Shown one piece after another: positions 31,301 through 36,884 of a stretch of 36,884 nt of DNA. Source of the DNA: Campylobacter sp. RM16187 (GTDB taxonomy: Bacteria > Campylobacterota > Campylobacteria > Campylobacterales > Campylobacteraceae); contig NZ_CP012551.1 in the NCBI RefSeq assembly GCF_025319965.1, positions 1 through 36,884 of the forward strand, in the 5' to 3' direction. The notes beneath the pieces were generated by a model that saw only the letters and a program-made list of their open reading frames with translations, searched no databases and was not told the origin of the DNA. The position numbers were made by a program, and so were the translations under genes. The stretch's first letter is position 1, and every line of letters starts with the position of its first letter.

Positions 31301-31672
31301 AGCCTCTTTAAAAAATTCTTGTAATACTTCAAAAGTAAGGTGTTCTGCTATTTGAAAACCAGTTATTAAGTTTTGGCTTTTGTCATCTTGTTCCTTCAAA
31401 AAATCTAATATATCAGCATTATAAACTTCTAAATCTTTTTTTACACACTCAGACAACATCTGTTCGCTTAAATCAGCACCTTTTGCAAAAAATCCGTTTT
31501 CTTTTAAAATTTCCAAAAATTCGCCTCTTCCACACCCCATATCTAAGGCTTTTGGAGCATTTTTTTTATCTTTTATAAAATTTAAAAAAGGCAGGTAGAC
31601 CTGCAGGCGATGTTTTATATCATTTCTACTCCCCCTAAACTCATCTTCAAACTGCTTATAAAATCTATCCAC
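28337..31672 (-). CDS. Trifunctional methyltransferase and double glycosyltransferase (WsaE-like layout)
   Basis: 1111 aa in three parts. Residues ~1-230: class I SAM methyltransferase with ALDMGCGRGEFLEILKENGF and ADLSEQML. Residues ~235-290: a coiled-coil linker. Residues ~330-730: a GT4-type glycosyltransferase (LLHISSCFPRKGVDVLLRAF; VVLPSRGEGLNLPAIEAI). Residues ~735-1111: a second GT4 (IAFISTYNTSCGIAEYTKSI; GVNQDLSKI; VVLPYLQSQESASGAARIAL). WsaE of the Geobacillus S-layer glycan has the same order and almost the same size. Such enzymes extend and methyl-cap a rhamnan-like chain that an ABC exporter then recognises; wzt and wzm lie directly upstream, overlapping by 8 nt. Sugar identity is unknown. 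Confidence 0.88.
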   Translation of the reverse strand: MDRFYKQFEDEFRGSRNDIKHRLQVYLPFLNFIKDKKNAPKALDMGCGRGEFLEILKENGFFAKGADLSEQMLSECVKKDLEVYNADILDFLKEQDDKSQNLITGFQIAEHLTFEVLQEFFKEAFRVLDDSGLFILETPNPENIRVATLYFYYDVTHIKPIPPELLSFFYKFNGFNSFMIRLNSKKIEEISTSDLITSVGLDYSIIGIKNPKKEDLERLKTISDKISELSFDDIDLKIKEQKQILENRIQDNRNYINDVDNSVKQLENFVHKFKHVFRHPIAVYKFLKKTKDFSKKNLYRILKKIDLFLLNNTTIRAKVKKLVYKFPRLKNRLQSLRNKYNTNSYYIQGGDDEFLPSFFELKPSKEHMANKETKIKKYDKNFSHLNLIGHFDWHYSLASTNRNIAYGYLKLYQDLSIIPFEDKKLNTINNSLTFLDEVDLNIFIFKDSKENSIALYHHYPLIEDINTKYGYPLALFFWEESKIPQKTIDALNNNYKGVIASTWFVKKTLIDNGCYLPIKLSNLPMKLPEIQEKQKKDALIRLLHISSCFPRKGVDVLLRAFNEVCKELDNMLLTIKTFHNPHNNIKELIEKLVDEKHRNKINLILEDYTDKQISKLYEDHDIVVLPSRGEGLNLPAIEAIFYNKPVIATNYSGHCDFLDDRSNLIDFKFAKSQSHINLENSVWVEPSCQDLIKNIKEISNKILNNDETLIKNIKNLREEIVQAFFSEDAIKAFVSSLACLRGFEPKNSDPSIAFISTYNTSCGIAEYTKSIVAELEKLDIKTQIYTWSEQDNFQENIFRIDQNEPLKELKSESNTIWIQHHFAFFSLEKDFIEDLKKIKKDGKNLFITLHSTRPLISDLSIERQKEWQKALSEFDRIFIHGIDDLNVLKSIGLVDNVILIPHGVNQDLSKIQRSKNKEFIVGFFGFMFEHKNLPTLIKAFAEFSKTTNAKLIILSTVLKNRSEAEFKRCLKICNELNLNDKVQWHTEFLDMANINKILSYCDSVVLPYLQSQESASGAARIALSACKNVIVTPATIFNDLKEYCIKAQGFDEKHILSALNLVYENRVAEEIYKARELWIKDNSWTLIVRKYIDIFKSVSINKEFLSAISEK

Positions 31673-32888
31673 TAATTTTCTCCATTTTAAATTTAGGCTC
31701 TATATAAGCCAGTCCGATAAATTCCGGTTTAGTAGTATTAACAATGCTAAAAACAATAGCATTGTCTATCCACTCATAATTATTTTGTAAATGATTTGCT
31801 TGTGAATGAATGGCAACCGATATAGAAAAAGAGCCGACCCCGAAATTTGCTAAAAACTCAAAAATAAACTCAAATTTATCACCTTTTTTTATATTTTTTA
31901 GGTCTTGATTTAAATGAAAACTATTAGTTCCATAAATTATTTGAGAAAATCGGTTTTTGATCTGATAACCAAAAACAAGTGAATCCAAATCTTCATTTGC
32001 AATTACTTTTGCTATAAGCTTGATCGGCTTTGAAACCTCTATAAATTCCATTTTTTGGTTTTGCATATCTAAGAGTTCTAAGCTATAAATATTTGCTTTG
32101 CTATTCCCTGATACTGTTATCGTTTTTCCATTTTTATCTTTTTTTTGAAGAATACTTACTTCTTCTTTTTTTGAAATCAAAGCATTATAAAAATCAAGAA
32201 CCGCCTCCGGCTCTCCGTCTTTCAAAATTTCCCCTTTTTCAATCAATATAACCCTATCGCAAATAGCTTTTATAGCCGAAGCATCGTGGCTAACTATGAT
32301 CAAGGTCGTGCCGAGAGTTTTAAATTCGTGTATTTTTTGAAAACTTTTGTGCTGAAAATACACATCTCCAACAGATAGTGCTTCATCTATAATAAGAATA
32401 TCTGGTCTATTTGCGGTAACAACTGAAAATGCCAATCGCATTTGCATACCACTACTATAAACTCTTATAGGTTTGTTAAAATACTCATCTAACTCTGAAA
32501 ACTCTTTAATTTGTTCAATTTTTTCATCTATTTGACTTTTATTAAAACCCATTAAGGCCATTGCGTGATAAGCATTTTGACAACCACTTAATTCATGATT
32601 AAAACCCATTCCCAACTCTAAAATAGATGCTGTTTTTCCGATTACTTCTATTTTTCCACAACTTGGTTTTAGTGTATTTGATATTATTTTTAAAAGAGTG
32701 CTTTTACCTGCTCCATTTTGGCCTATTAAACCTATACTTTCACCACTTTTTACTGAAAAGTTTATATCTTTTAAAACTATTTTTTTATTTTTGTGTTCTT
32801 TTTTAAGAAAAGGAAAAAATATTGAAATATTTTTTTCAATCTCATAGTAGAATTTGGAAACATTTTTTAATTTCAGTATTTCTGTCAT
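31665..32888 (-). CDS. wzt: Polysaccharide ABC exporter ATPase Wzt, with C-terminal glycan-binding domain
   Basis: 407 aa. The ABC domain (residues ~1-245) has Walker A GLIGQNGAGKST, signature YSSGMQMRLAFS and Walker B ILIIDEALSVGD. The extra C-terminal ~150 residues are the beta-sandwich found in Wzt proteins that read the capped non-reducing end (VFGYQIKNRFSQIIYGTNSF, then FSISVAIHS). This pairs with the methyltransferase downstream as the likely capping enzyme. The ATG overlaps the ancestral wzm stop (ATGA, 32885-32888). Confidence 0.92.
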   Translation of the reverse strand: MTEILKLKNVSKFYYEIEKNISIFFPFLKKEHKNKKIVLKDINFSVKSGESIGLIGQNGAGKSTLLKIISNTLKPSCGKIEVIGKTASILELGMGFNHELSGCQNAYHAMALMGFNKSQIDEKIEQIKEFSELDEYFNKPIRVYSSGMQMRLAFSVVTANRPDILIIDEALSVGDVYFQHKSFQKIHEFKTLGTTLIIVSHDASAIKAICDRVILIEKGEILKDGEPEAVLDFYNALISKKEEVSILQKKDKNGKTITVSGNSKANIYSLELLDMQNQKMEFIEVSKPIKLIAKVIANEDLDSLVFGYQIKNRFSQIIYGTNSFHLNQDLKNIKKGDKFEFIFEFLANFGVGSFSISVAIHSQANHLQNNYEWIDNAIVFSIVNTTKPEFIGLAYIEPKFKMEKISG

Positions 32889-33669
32889 AGAATGTCCGCC
32901 ATTTCTTCATCGGCTCTTTTGTACATAAAAAACAGATTGTTATAGAGATAATAGAGATTATGATAGGATATATAAAAGATAAAAAATTTGGAATTTGATT
33001 ATAAATTATTATCTGATGATAACCTTCTATAATATTTAAAAGAGGATTTAGTTTTAAAAAAAAACTAAATTTTTCAGGAACTATATTTATCATATAAACT
33101 ATTGGGGTAAGCCAAAATATAAATTGAAGCGCTATATTTATAAGTTGAGAAATATCCCTAATAAAGACATTTAAAATACCAAAAATAAGTCCAAAGCTTG
33201 CGGACATAATTATTGTTAAAATAAAAAATATAGGTAAAATAAATAAAGATATTCCAAGTGAATGGCCTAAAAATATAAAAATTAAAACTGACACAGAAAA
33301 GAAAAAAATATTATTTATAATAGCCGAAAAAATAATATTAAAAAGCAGAACTATCTTGGGAAAATTCATTTTTTTTATTAAATTTGCATTGTCAGTAAAA
33401 ACTCCAACAGATCTTAATAAAATTTCGGAGAATAGACTCCAACACAGCATTCCACTAATCAAGTAGATAGAGTATGCATATTTATTATTTATGCCTGGTA
33501 GTTTTGCAGATAAAACTGAAGAGAGTACTATAGCATAAATTAAAACTTGTGCTAGTGGGTGTAAGATTGCCCAAAATATGCCTAACTTACTTCTAGCAAA
33601 TTTTATTTTTAGTTCTGTCAACACAGAATTTAGTATGAAAAATCTATATGAGTATATAATCTTAAACAT
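32842..33669 (-). CDS. wzm: Polysaccharide ABC exporter permease Wzm (C-terminus frameshifted)
   Basis: ABC-2 permease with six hydrophobic segments. The conserved start is MFKIIYSYRFFILNS, so ATG 33669 is preferred to the upstream ATG at 33693. KFARSKLGIFWAILHPLAQV is the family signature. The written frame ends unusually (KEPMKKWRTFYDRNTEIKKC), running 47 nt into wzt. One more T in the six-T run (A run on the plus strand, 32927-32932) would give FFMYKRADEEMADIL and a stop overlapping the wzt ATG by 4 nt, which is the normal Wzm ending. Only the last ~20 residues are affected. Confidence 0.88.
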   Translation of the reverse strand: MFKIIYSYRFFILNSVLTELKIKFARSKLGIFWAILHPLAQVLIYAIVLSSVLSAKLPGINNKYAYSIYLISGMLCWSLFSEILLRSVGVFTDNANLIKKMNFPKIVLLFNIIFSAIINNIFFFSVSVLIFIFLGHSLGISLFILPIFFILTIIMSASFGLIFGILNVFIRDISQLINIALQFIFWLTPIVYMINIVPEKFSFFLKLNPLLNIIEGYHQIIIYNQIPNFLSFIYPIIISIISITICFLCTKEPMKKWRTFYDRNTEIKKCFQILL

Positions 33670-34903
33670 TATCAAATAGGCTTTTTTCTTCATTTTTATA
33701 AAATTGGATATTTTTAATTTTTATTTCATACATTATTCTTTCGTAATGGTTTTTGTATAAATATATTAAAAAACCTTTTGTTTTTGCATATGATAATACT
33801 TGAAAATTGTGTAAAAAATATAAATTTCCATTTAAGCTCATCGCTATATTTCCAAATTTTTCTTTTTCTTCTTTTGTCTGCAAGAGAGGAGTGTCGTTAT
33901 AATTTTTTCTAATATCATTCAAAAAAATACTCATAGCATTTTCTGGTTTATTTTTGTCTAGTTTATAAGTTCTTTGATTTGGCTCTTCATTAACAAGTTC
34001 ACTTTCTAACATATTTCTAAATTTTATTATAGATAAATCTACAATATCATTTTTTTTTGTTCTAAATTGTTCTAATTCATTAGGCTCTATTTTAAAAGTT
34101 ATTATTCTATCTTTTGAATAAATTTCATAAGTAAAATTAATTTTAGTTTTAAGATCATTGACTATTGTATTAAAAAAATCGACCCTATTTTCTAAGAAAA
34201 ATTTAAATCCATTTGGTAAAACCGATAGGTCTAATTCAAATATATTTTCGAGTTCTTTTTGCCTAAAATCATATTCTGTTTTATAGTTATTATAATTTGT
34301 AAAATATTGTATTTTTGCTATTAAACTTTCATAAAATCTAAGCGCATATTTACTCTTAAAAGTATTTATAGTTTTAAAATCAAGATGTGTGTAATCGGTT
34401 TTTTGCCAACAAGCTATAGTTAATTCTTGCGGAAAACTAATTTTACAATAAGCATTTATTCTTTCTTTGTTTTTTGTGTAAAATTTGGGATTTATTACTA
34501 GTCTTGTCTTTTGCCAATATACAAATTCGTCTTTGTCCCAATTTTTATAGTTGTTTAGTTCAAATGCTATTTTTTCTAATTTTTCTGTTGCTTTTATAAA
34601 ATTTGTTCTCCAATTTTTTGAGTCATCTACTACTCTTTTAAAAATTTCCATAGGTATAATTAGAGTAGTAAAATCTTTTGGTTTTCCTTCATTTTTTATA
34701 CATTCTTGTAGAGTTTTCAATAAAAAATTTAATACTTTAAGATCATAAACATTCAATTTCATTTTATTATTATCACTAACCACTCTACCTCTAATAATCG
34801 AGTTAGCTTTTAGAAGTTTTACATATTCCTTGTTATTTAGAAATTCAGTATCATATACAAGTTCGTTTTTTTGTTCTTTGTCTATAGGTTGTACTTCATT
34901 CAT
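33662..34903 (-). CDS. Plasmid replication initiator (Rep_3/RepB family)
   Basis: 413 aa. The N-terminal half has the winged-helix initiator pattern (LKLNVYDLKVLNFLLKTLQ, then FTTLIIPMEIFKRVVDD), and the second WH region includes TFKSKYALRFYESLIAKIQ and FRQKELENIF. It should bind the iterons at 35171-35683 and open the origin. The promoter is TTGACT-18-TATACT (34981-34952), with an iteron half site at the transcription start. It overlaps wzm by 8 nt, so the glycan genes may be read from the rep promoter. Confidence 0.88.
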   Translation of the reverse strand: MNEVQPIDKEQKNELVYDTEFLNNKEYVKLLKANSIIRGRVVSDNNKMKLNVYDLKVLNFLLKTLQECIKNEGKPKDFTTLIIPMEIFKRVVDDSKNWRTNFIKATEKLEKIAFELNNYKNWDKDEFVYWQKTRLVINPKFYTKNKERINAYCKISFPQELTIACWQKTDYTHLDFKTINTFKSKYALRFYESLIAKIQYFTNYNNYKTEYDFRQKELENIFELDLSVLPNGFKFFLENRVDFFNTIVNDLKTKINFTYEIYSKDRIITFKIEPNELEQFRTKKNDIVDLSIIKFRNMLESELVNEEPNQRTYKLDKNKPENAMSIFLNDIRKNYNDTPLLQTKEEKEKFGNIAMSLNGNLYFLHNFQVLSYAKTKGFLIYLYKNHYERIMYEIKIKNIQFYKNEEKSLFDNV

Positions 34904-34917
34904 TTAAAAGCTTTCAT
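34900..34917 (-). other. Five-codon leader frame before rep
   Basis: ATG AAA GCT TTT AAA TGA, with its stop overlapping the rep start (ATGA). The only SD-like sequence (AAGGAG) is ~16 nt before this ATG. Translational coupling to rep is possible, but the spacing is poor. Confidence 0.3.
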
Positions 34918-34943
34918 ACTTATGTTTAAAAAACTCCTTATTT

Positions 34944-34981
34944 TTCTAAGAAGTATACCTAAATTCTTTTTTTAAAGTCAA
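34944..34981 (-). promoter_or_regulatory. rep promoter with iteron-like operator
   Basis: TTGACT (34976-34981), 18 nt, TATACT (34952-34957). TTCTTAGAA (34944-34952), the centre of the iterons, sits at the start point. This is the classic arrangement for Rep autorepression. Confidence 0.65.
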
Positions 34982-35110
34982 TGATATAAAAAATTTGTAC
35001 TTTGTATATTTATTAATTTTAAAAGAAAATTTTGATAAAAATTATCATAAATTGGATTCTAAATTTATTAAATTTATATTATATAGATTAGTGGATGTGA
35101 TTAAGTTAGG

Positions 35111-35163
35111 TTTTTCACATATAATAAGATCGATAAAATAATATTTTTATTAGCTTATTCACA
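35111..35163 (+). promoter_or_regulatory. DnaA-box-like sites at the origin
   Basis: TTATTCACA at 35155-35163 matches the Helicobacter-type DnaA box (TTATTCAC); TTTTTCACA at 35111-35119 is a near match. They border the first iteron array. Confidence 0.5.
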
Positions 35164-35170
35164 TGTATAA

Positions 35171-35327
35171 TTTTCTTAGAATTTTAGGGAGTAGAATATC
35201 AGTTTTCTTAGAATTTTAGGGAGTAGAATATCAGTTTTCTTAGAATTTTAGGGAGTAGAATATCAGTTTTCTTAGAATTTTAGGGAGTAGAATATCAGTT
35301 TTCTTAGAATTTTAGGGAGTAGAATAT
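35171..35327 (+). repeat. Iteron array 1: 32-bp unit, four full copies plus one partial
   Basis: Units begin at 35171, 35203, 35235, 35267 and 35299 (the last matches for 29 bases). Each starts TTTTCTTAGAATTTTAGGG and continues AGTAGAATATCAG. Spacing is about three helical turns. These are binding sites for the Rep encoded at 33662-34903 and part of the vegetative origin. Confidence 0.9.
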
Positions 35328-35431
35328 TTAAAAAAATATTTTTATAAAATTTTGACAATGGTCTTAGAAAAAAAGTGATTAGTTTTCTTAGGAAAACAGA
35401 AAAAATAAAAATAAACTTATGGATAACTTAA
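35328..35431. other. AT-rich segment between the iteron arrays
   Basis: Nearly pure A/T, with a lone iteron half and partial palindrome (GTTTTCTTAGGAAAAC, 35381-35396). A likely site of strand opening. Confidence 0.5.
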
Positions 35432-35693
35432 AATAACGACACATGTTCCTTAAAATTCTAAGAAAATTATCTGAATAACGACACATGTTCCTTAAAATTC
35501 TAAGAAAATTATCTGAATAACGACACATGTTCCTTAAAATTCTAAGAAAATTATCTGAATAACGACACATGTTCCTTAAAATTCTAAGAAAATTATCTGA
35601 ATAACGACACATGTTCCTTAAAATTCTAAGAAAATTATCTGAATAACGACACATGTTCCTTAAAATTCTAAGAAAATTATCTGAATAACGACA
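35432..35693 (-). repeat. Iteron array 2: 42-bp unit, six full copies plus a partial, inverted
   Basis: Units begin at 35432, 35474, 35516, 35558, 35600 and 35642; a 10-base start of a seventh is at 35684. Each contains CCTTAAAATTCTAAGAAAA, the complement of TTTTCTTAGAATTTTAAGG, so the same core as array 1 in the other direction, with a longer spacer (ACGACACATGTT). The period of 42 creates a false repetitive reading frame on the minus strand. Confidence 0.9.
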
Positions 35694-35769
35694 ATCTTTA
35701 TTATTTTATCTACTAAACAAAATTCAGTTTAAAAGCCCTTAATGACTTAACTAAATATAAGTATTTTAA

Positions 35770-36705
35770 TTATTTTGAGAGTCTATGCTTGGTTATAGGC
35801 TTTTCTATAAATAAATACAAAACAATACCAAAAACAATAGAAAGTATACTAATAAATAAGATATTTCTTGAATTAAAAAAATATTCATAAAGCCAAATAC
35901 ATAAAAAATGATTTAAAAAAATAATATATGAGAGATTGCCAAAAAAACCATTAAAAGGCAATTTTATTTTTATTCTATTGTGCATTGATATTACTATGAT
36001 CCCAACTAAAAAACCGAAAATAGTTTCAAATCCTAAAAATCCAAACCCTTTAAAAAAAAGATAAACAAAAAGTATAGAGATTGGTAGTATAAATATACTT
36101 AGAATTTTATATTTTTTTGTAAATAGTAGATAGCCACTGTAAAATATAAAAAAAACAGAACTTACTAATCTATATCCATGAATATCAGAATCTAAAAAAC
36201 TAAGATGAGCCAAAATAAAAAGACAAAGACTAAAAATAGCCATAAATAGTCCTATTTTTTTAAATTTAATGGCTATAATTAATAAAATATAAGCTTGTAT
36301 TTCAGCACTTAAAGACCATGCAGGAGGGACTAGAAAATTTAAACCAATGCCGGTATTTATAAGTCCTACATCAATAAAAAAAAAGTAGTTTAATGGAATT
36401 AGGGTAAGATTTAGAAATATTTTATATACATCAAATTTAAAATCATTAAAATTAACGATAATAAAAAAGATAAGAGTAATAATAGATATTACAAAAAAAA
36501 GAGGATATATTCGTAAAAACCTATCAATTAAAAAATATTTTATATTATTTGGAGAGACTGTTAAAAAGATCTTAGATGTTACAAAACCTGCTAAAATATA
36601 AAAAATGATTACTGCAAAAACACCTGGATATTTACCCATAAAAGTAAAATTTAGATGATTAATTACAACAAGGTATGCTAAAAAAAATCTCAAATAGCCA
36701 AACAA
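35770..36705 (-). CDS. Acyltransferase family 3 (OafA-like) membrane protein
   Basis: 311 aa with about nine hydrophobic helices. The family start is visible (FGYLRFFLAYLVVINHLNF with the conserved His, then FYILAGFVTSK and RFLRIYPLFF), as is the end motif IEKPITKH. These enzymes O-acylate surface glycans using acyl-CoA. Somewhat shorter than the usual 340-370 aa. The start is TTG at 36705 with AAGG upstream; no ATG is available. Divergent from sapC. Confidence 0.85.
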   Translation of the reverse strand: MFGYLRFFLAYLVVINHLNFTFMGKYPGVFAVIIFYILAGFVTSKIFLTVSPNNIKYFLIDRFLRIYPLFFVISIITLIFFIIVNFNDFKFDVYKIFLNLTLIPLNYFFFIDVGLINTGIGLNFLVPPAWSLSAEIQAYILLIIAIKFKKIGLFMAIFSLCLFILAHLSFLDSDIHGYRLVSSVFFIFYSGYLLFTKKYKILSIFILPISILFVYLFFKGFGFLGFETIFGFLVGIIVISMHNRIKIKLPFNGFFGNLSYIIFLNHFLCIWLYEYFFNSRNILFISILSIVFGIVLYLFIEKPITKHRLSK

Positions 36706-36768
36706 AATATGCCTTAAAAATTAAAATAATTTTGATTATAGCACAAAGAGATATTGTTTAGTATTACT

Positions 36769-36796
36769 TTGACACTTTTTTATATTTTATTAAGAT
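36769..36796 (+). promoter_or_regulatory. Promoter of the sapCDEF operon
   Basis: TTGACA at 36769-36774, 16 nt spacer, TAAGAT at 36791-36796, about 50 nt before the TTG start of sapC. A divergent -10 (TATAAT, minus strand, 36735-36740) serves the acyltransferase at 35770-36705. Called by eye from consensus. Confidence 0.6.
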
Positions 36797-36845
36797 TTAA
36801 AATACTAAAATCATCTTTGTATTTTAAAAAAAGAAAGAGATAACT

Positions 36846-36884
36846 TTGGCAAGGCGGGCTAGAAAATATATAAGTTCGGAATTT
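36846..36884 (+). CDS. sapC: 5' end of sapC (13 codons, continues at base 1)
   Basis: A TTG start at 36846 is preceded by AAGAAAGAGA (RBS) and an in-frame stop at 36825. It encodes MARRARKYISSEF, and the last codon ends exactly at the last base of the window. Base 1 opens in the same frame with LLIRQKGDFF. The joined sequence has the usual length and layout of a Y1 transposase N-terminus (MAR-R, then F/Y, then basic-G, then an acidic stretch). This is the main evidence that the molecule is circular. Confidence 0.85.
   Translation, partial: MARRARKYISSEF

Noticed and set aside
32842..32884. A genuine extended Wzm C-terminus overlapping wzt by 47 nt
   Set aside because: The alternate frame gives the typical Wzm ending and a 4-nt ATGA junction; the extension is better explained by a one-base change in the T run.
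35388..35654. Repetitive reading frame with MCRYSDNFLRILRN units on the minus strand
   Set aside because: The unit is 42 bp (14 codons) of the iteron array, so any open frame repeats automatically. No RBS, and the DNA is explained as origin.
35171..35693. Possible CRISPR array
   Set aside because: The units are tandem and identical including the spacer part, there are no unique spacers and no cas genes; they fit iterons next to rep.

Overview
The window reads as a complete circular plasmid of 36,884 bp from a Campylobacter-like epsilonproteobacterium. The DNA is very AT-rich. It carries a sapCDEF-type S-layer secretion operon, a Cys-free RTX/DUF4214 S-layer protein like those of C. fetus and C. 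rectus, and TTATTCACA-type DnaA boxes. Circularity is inferred because the last 39 bases (36846-36884: RBS, TTG start, 12 more codons) run in frame into base 1 and supply the missing N-terminus of SapC.

Surface half (23.7 kb through the origin to 8.0 kb). sapC-sapD-sapE-sapF (36846 through 5336, plus strand) encode a SapC protein with a degenerate transposase-like N-terminus and a complete type I secretion machine. On the minus strand are an SGNH-like protein plus MBOAT O-acyltransferase pair (5373-8024), a family-3 acyltransferase (35770-36705), an initiator gene rep (33662-34903), and then wzm, wzt and a 1111-aa methyltransferase plus double-glycosyltransferase (28337-33669), which looks like a glycan assembly and ABC-export cassette. 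The 1469-aa S-layer gene (23771-28180) has its own promoter, leader and terminator. The likely logic is that the glycan genes make or cap a polymer, the acyltransferases decorate it, SapDEF export the S-layer protein, and that protein coats the cell. The replication origin (about 35.1-35.7 kb) holds two iteron arrays in opposite orientation.

Maintenance half (8.1-16.4 kb). A standard parA plus ribbon-helix-helix operon (8101-9007) is followed by an accumulation of stability cassettes. These are two copies of a ParA-like/RHH/toxin-antitoxin module (9240-10687 and 14493-16018) sharing a 1169-bp block with no mismatch seen, a third diverged ParA-like/RHH pair with an orphan antitoxin (11996-13335), a hicAB pair (10950-11647), a truncated hicA, broken Sel1-repeat and membrane-protein remnants, and a field of inverted repeats (11688-12437). 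The ParA-like proteins have an unusual P-loop, GKTP.

Peptide locus (16.4-20.3 kb). This is the most novel element. Two tiny overlapping genes too short for routine gene calling (55 and 50 aa) encode related precursors with a shared LFGLI leader motif and seven cysteines in a CxCxC-rich core. They overlap a radical SAM/SPASM maturase, which overlaps a UvrA-like twin ATPase. It looks like a ribosomally made, radical-SAM-modified peptide (RiPP) operon with a UvrA-like partner in place of an obvious exporter.

Mobilisation (20.7-23.5 kb). There is a candidate oriT and a ColE1-type mbeC-mbeA set, with mbeB- and mbeD-like genes nested inside mbeA in another frame. The plasmid should be mobilisable but not self-transmissible.
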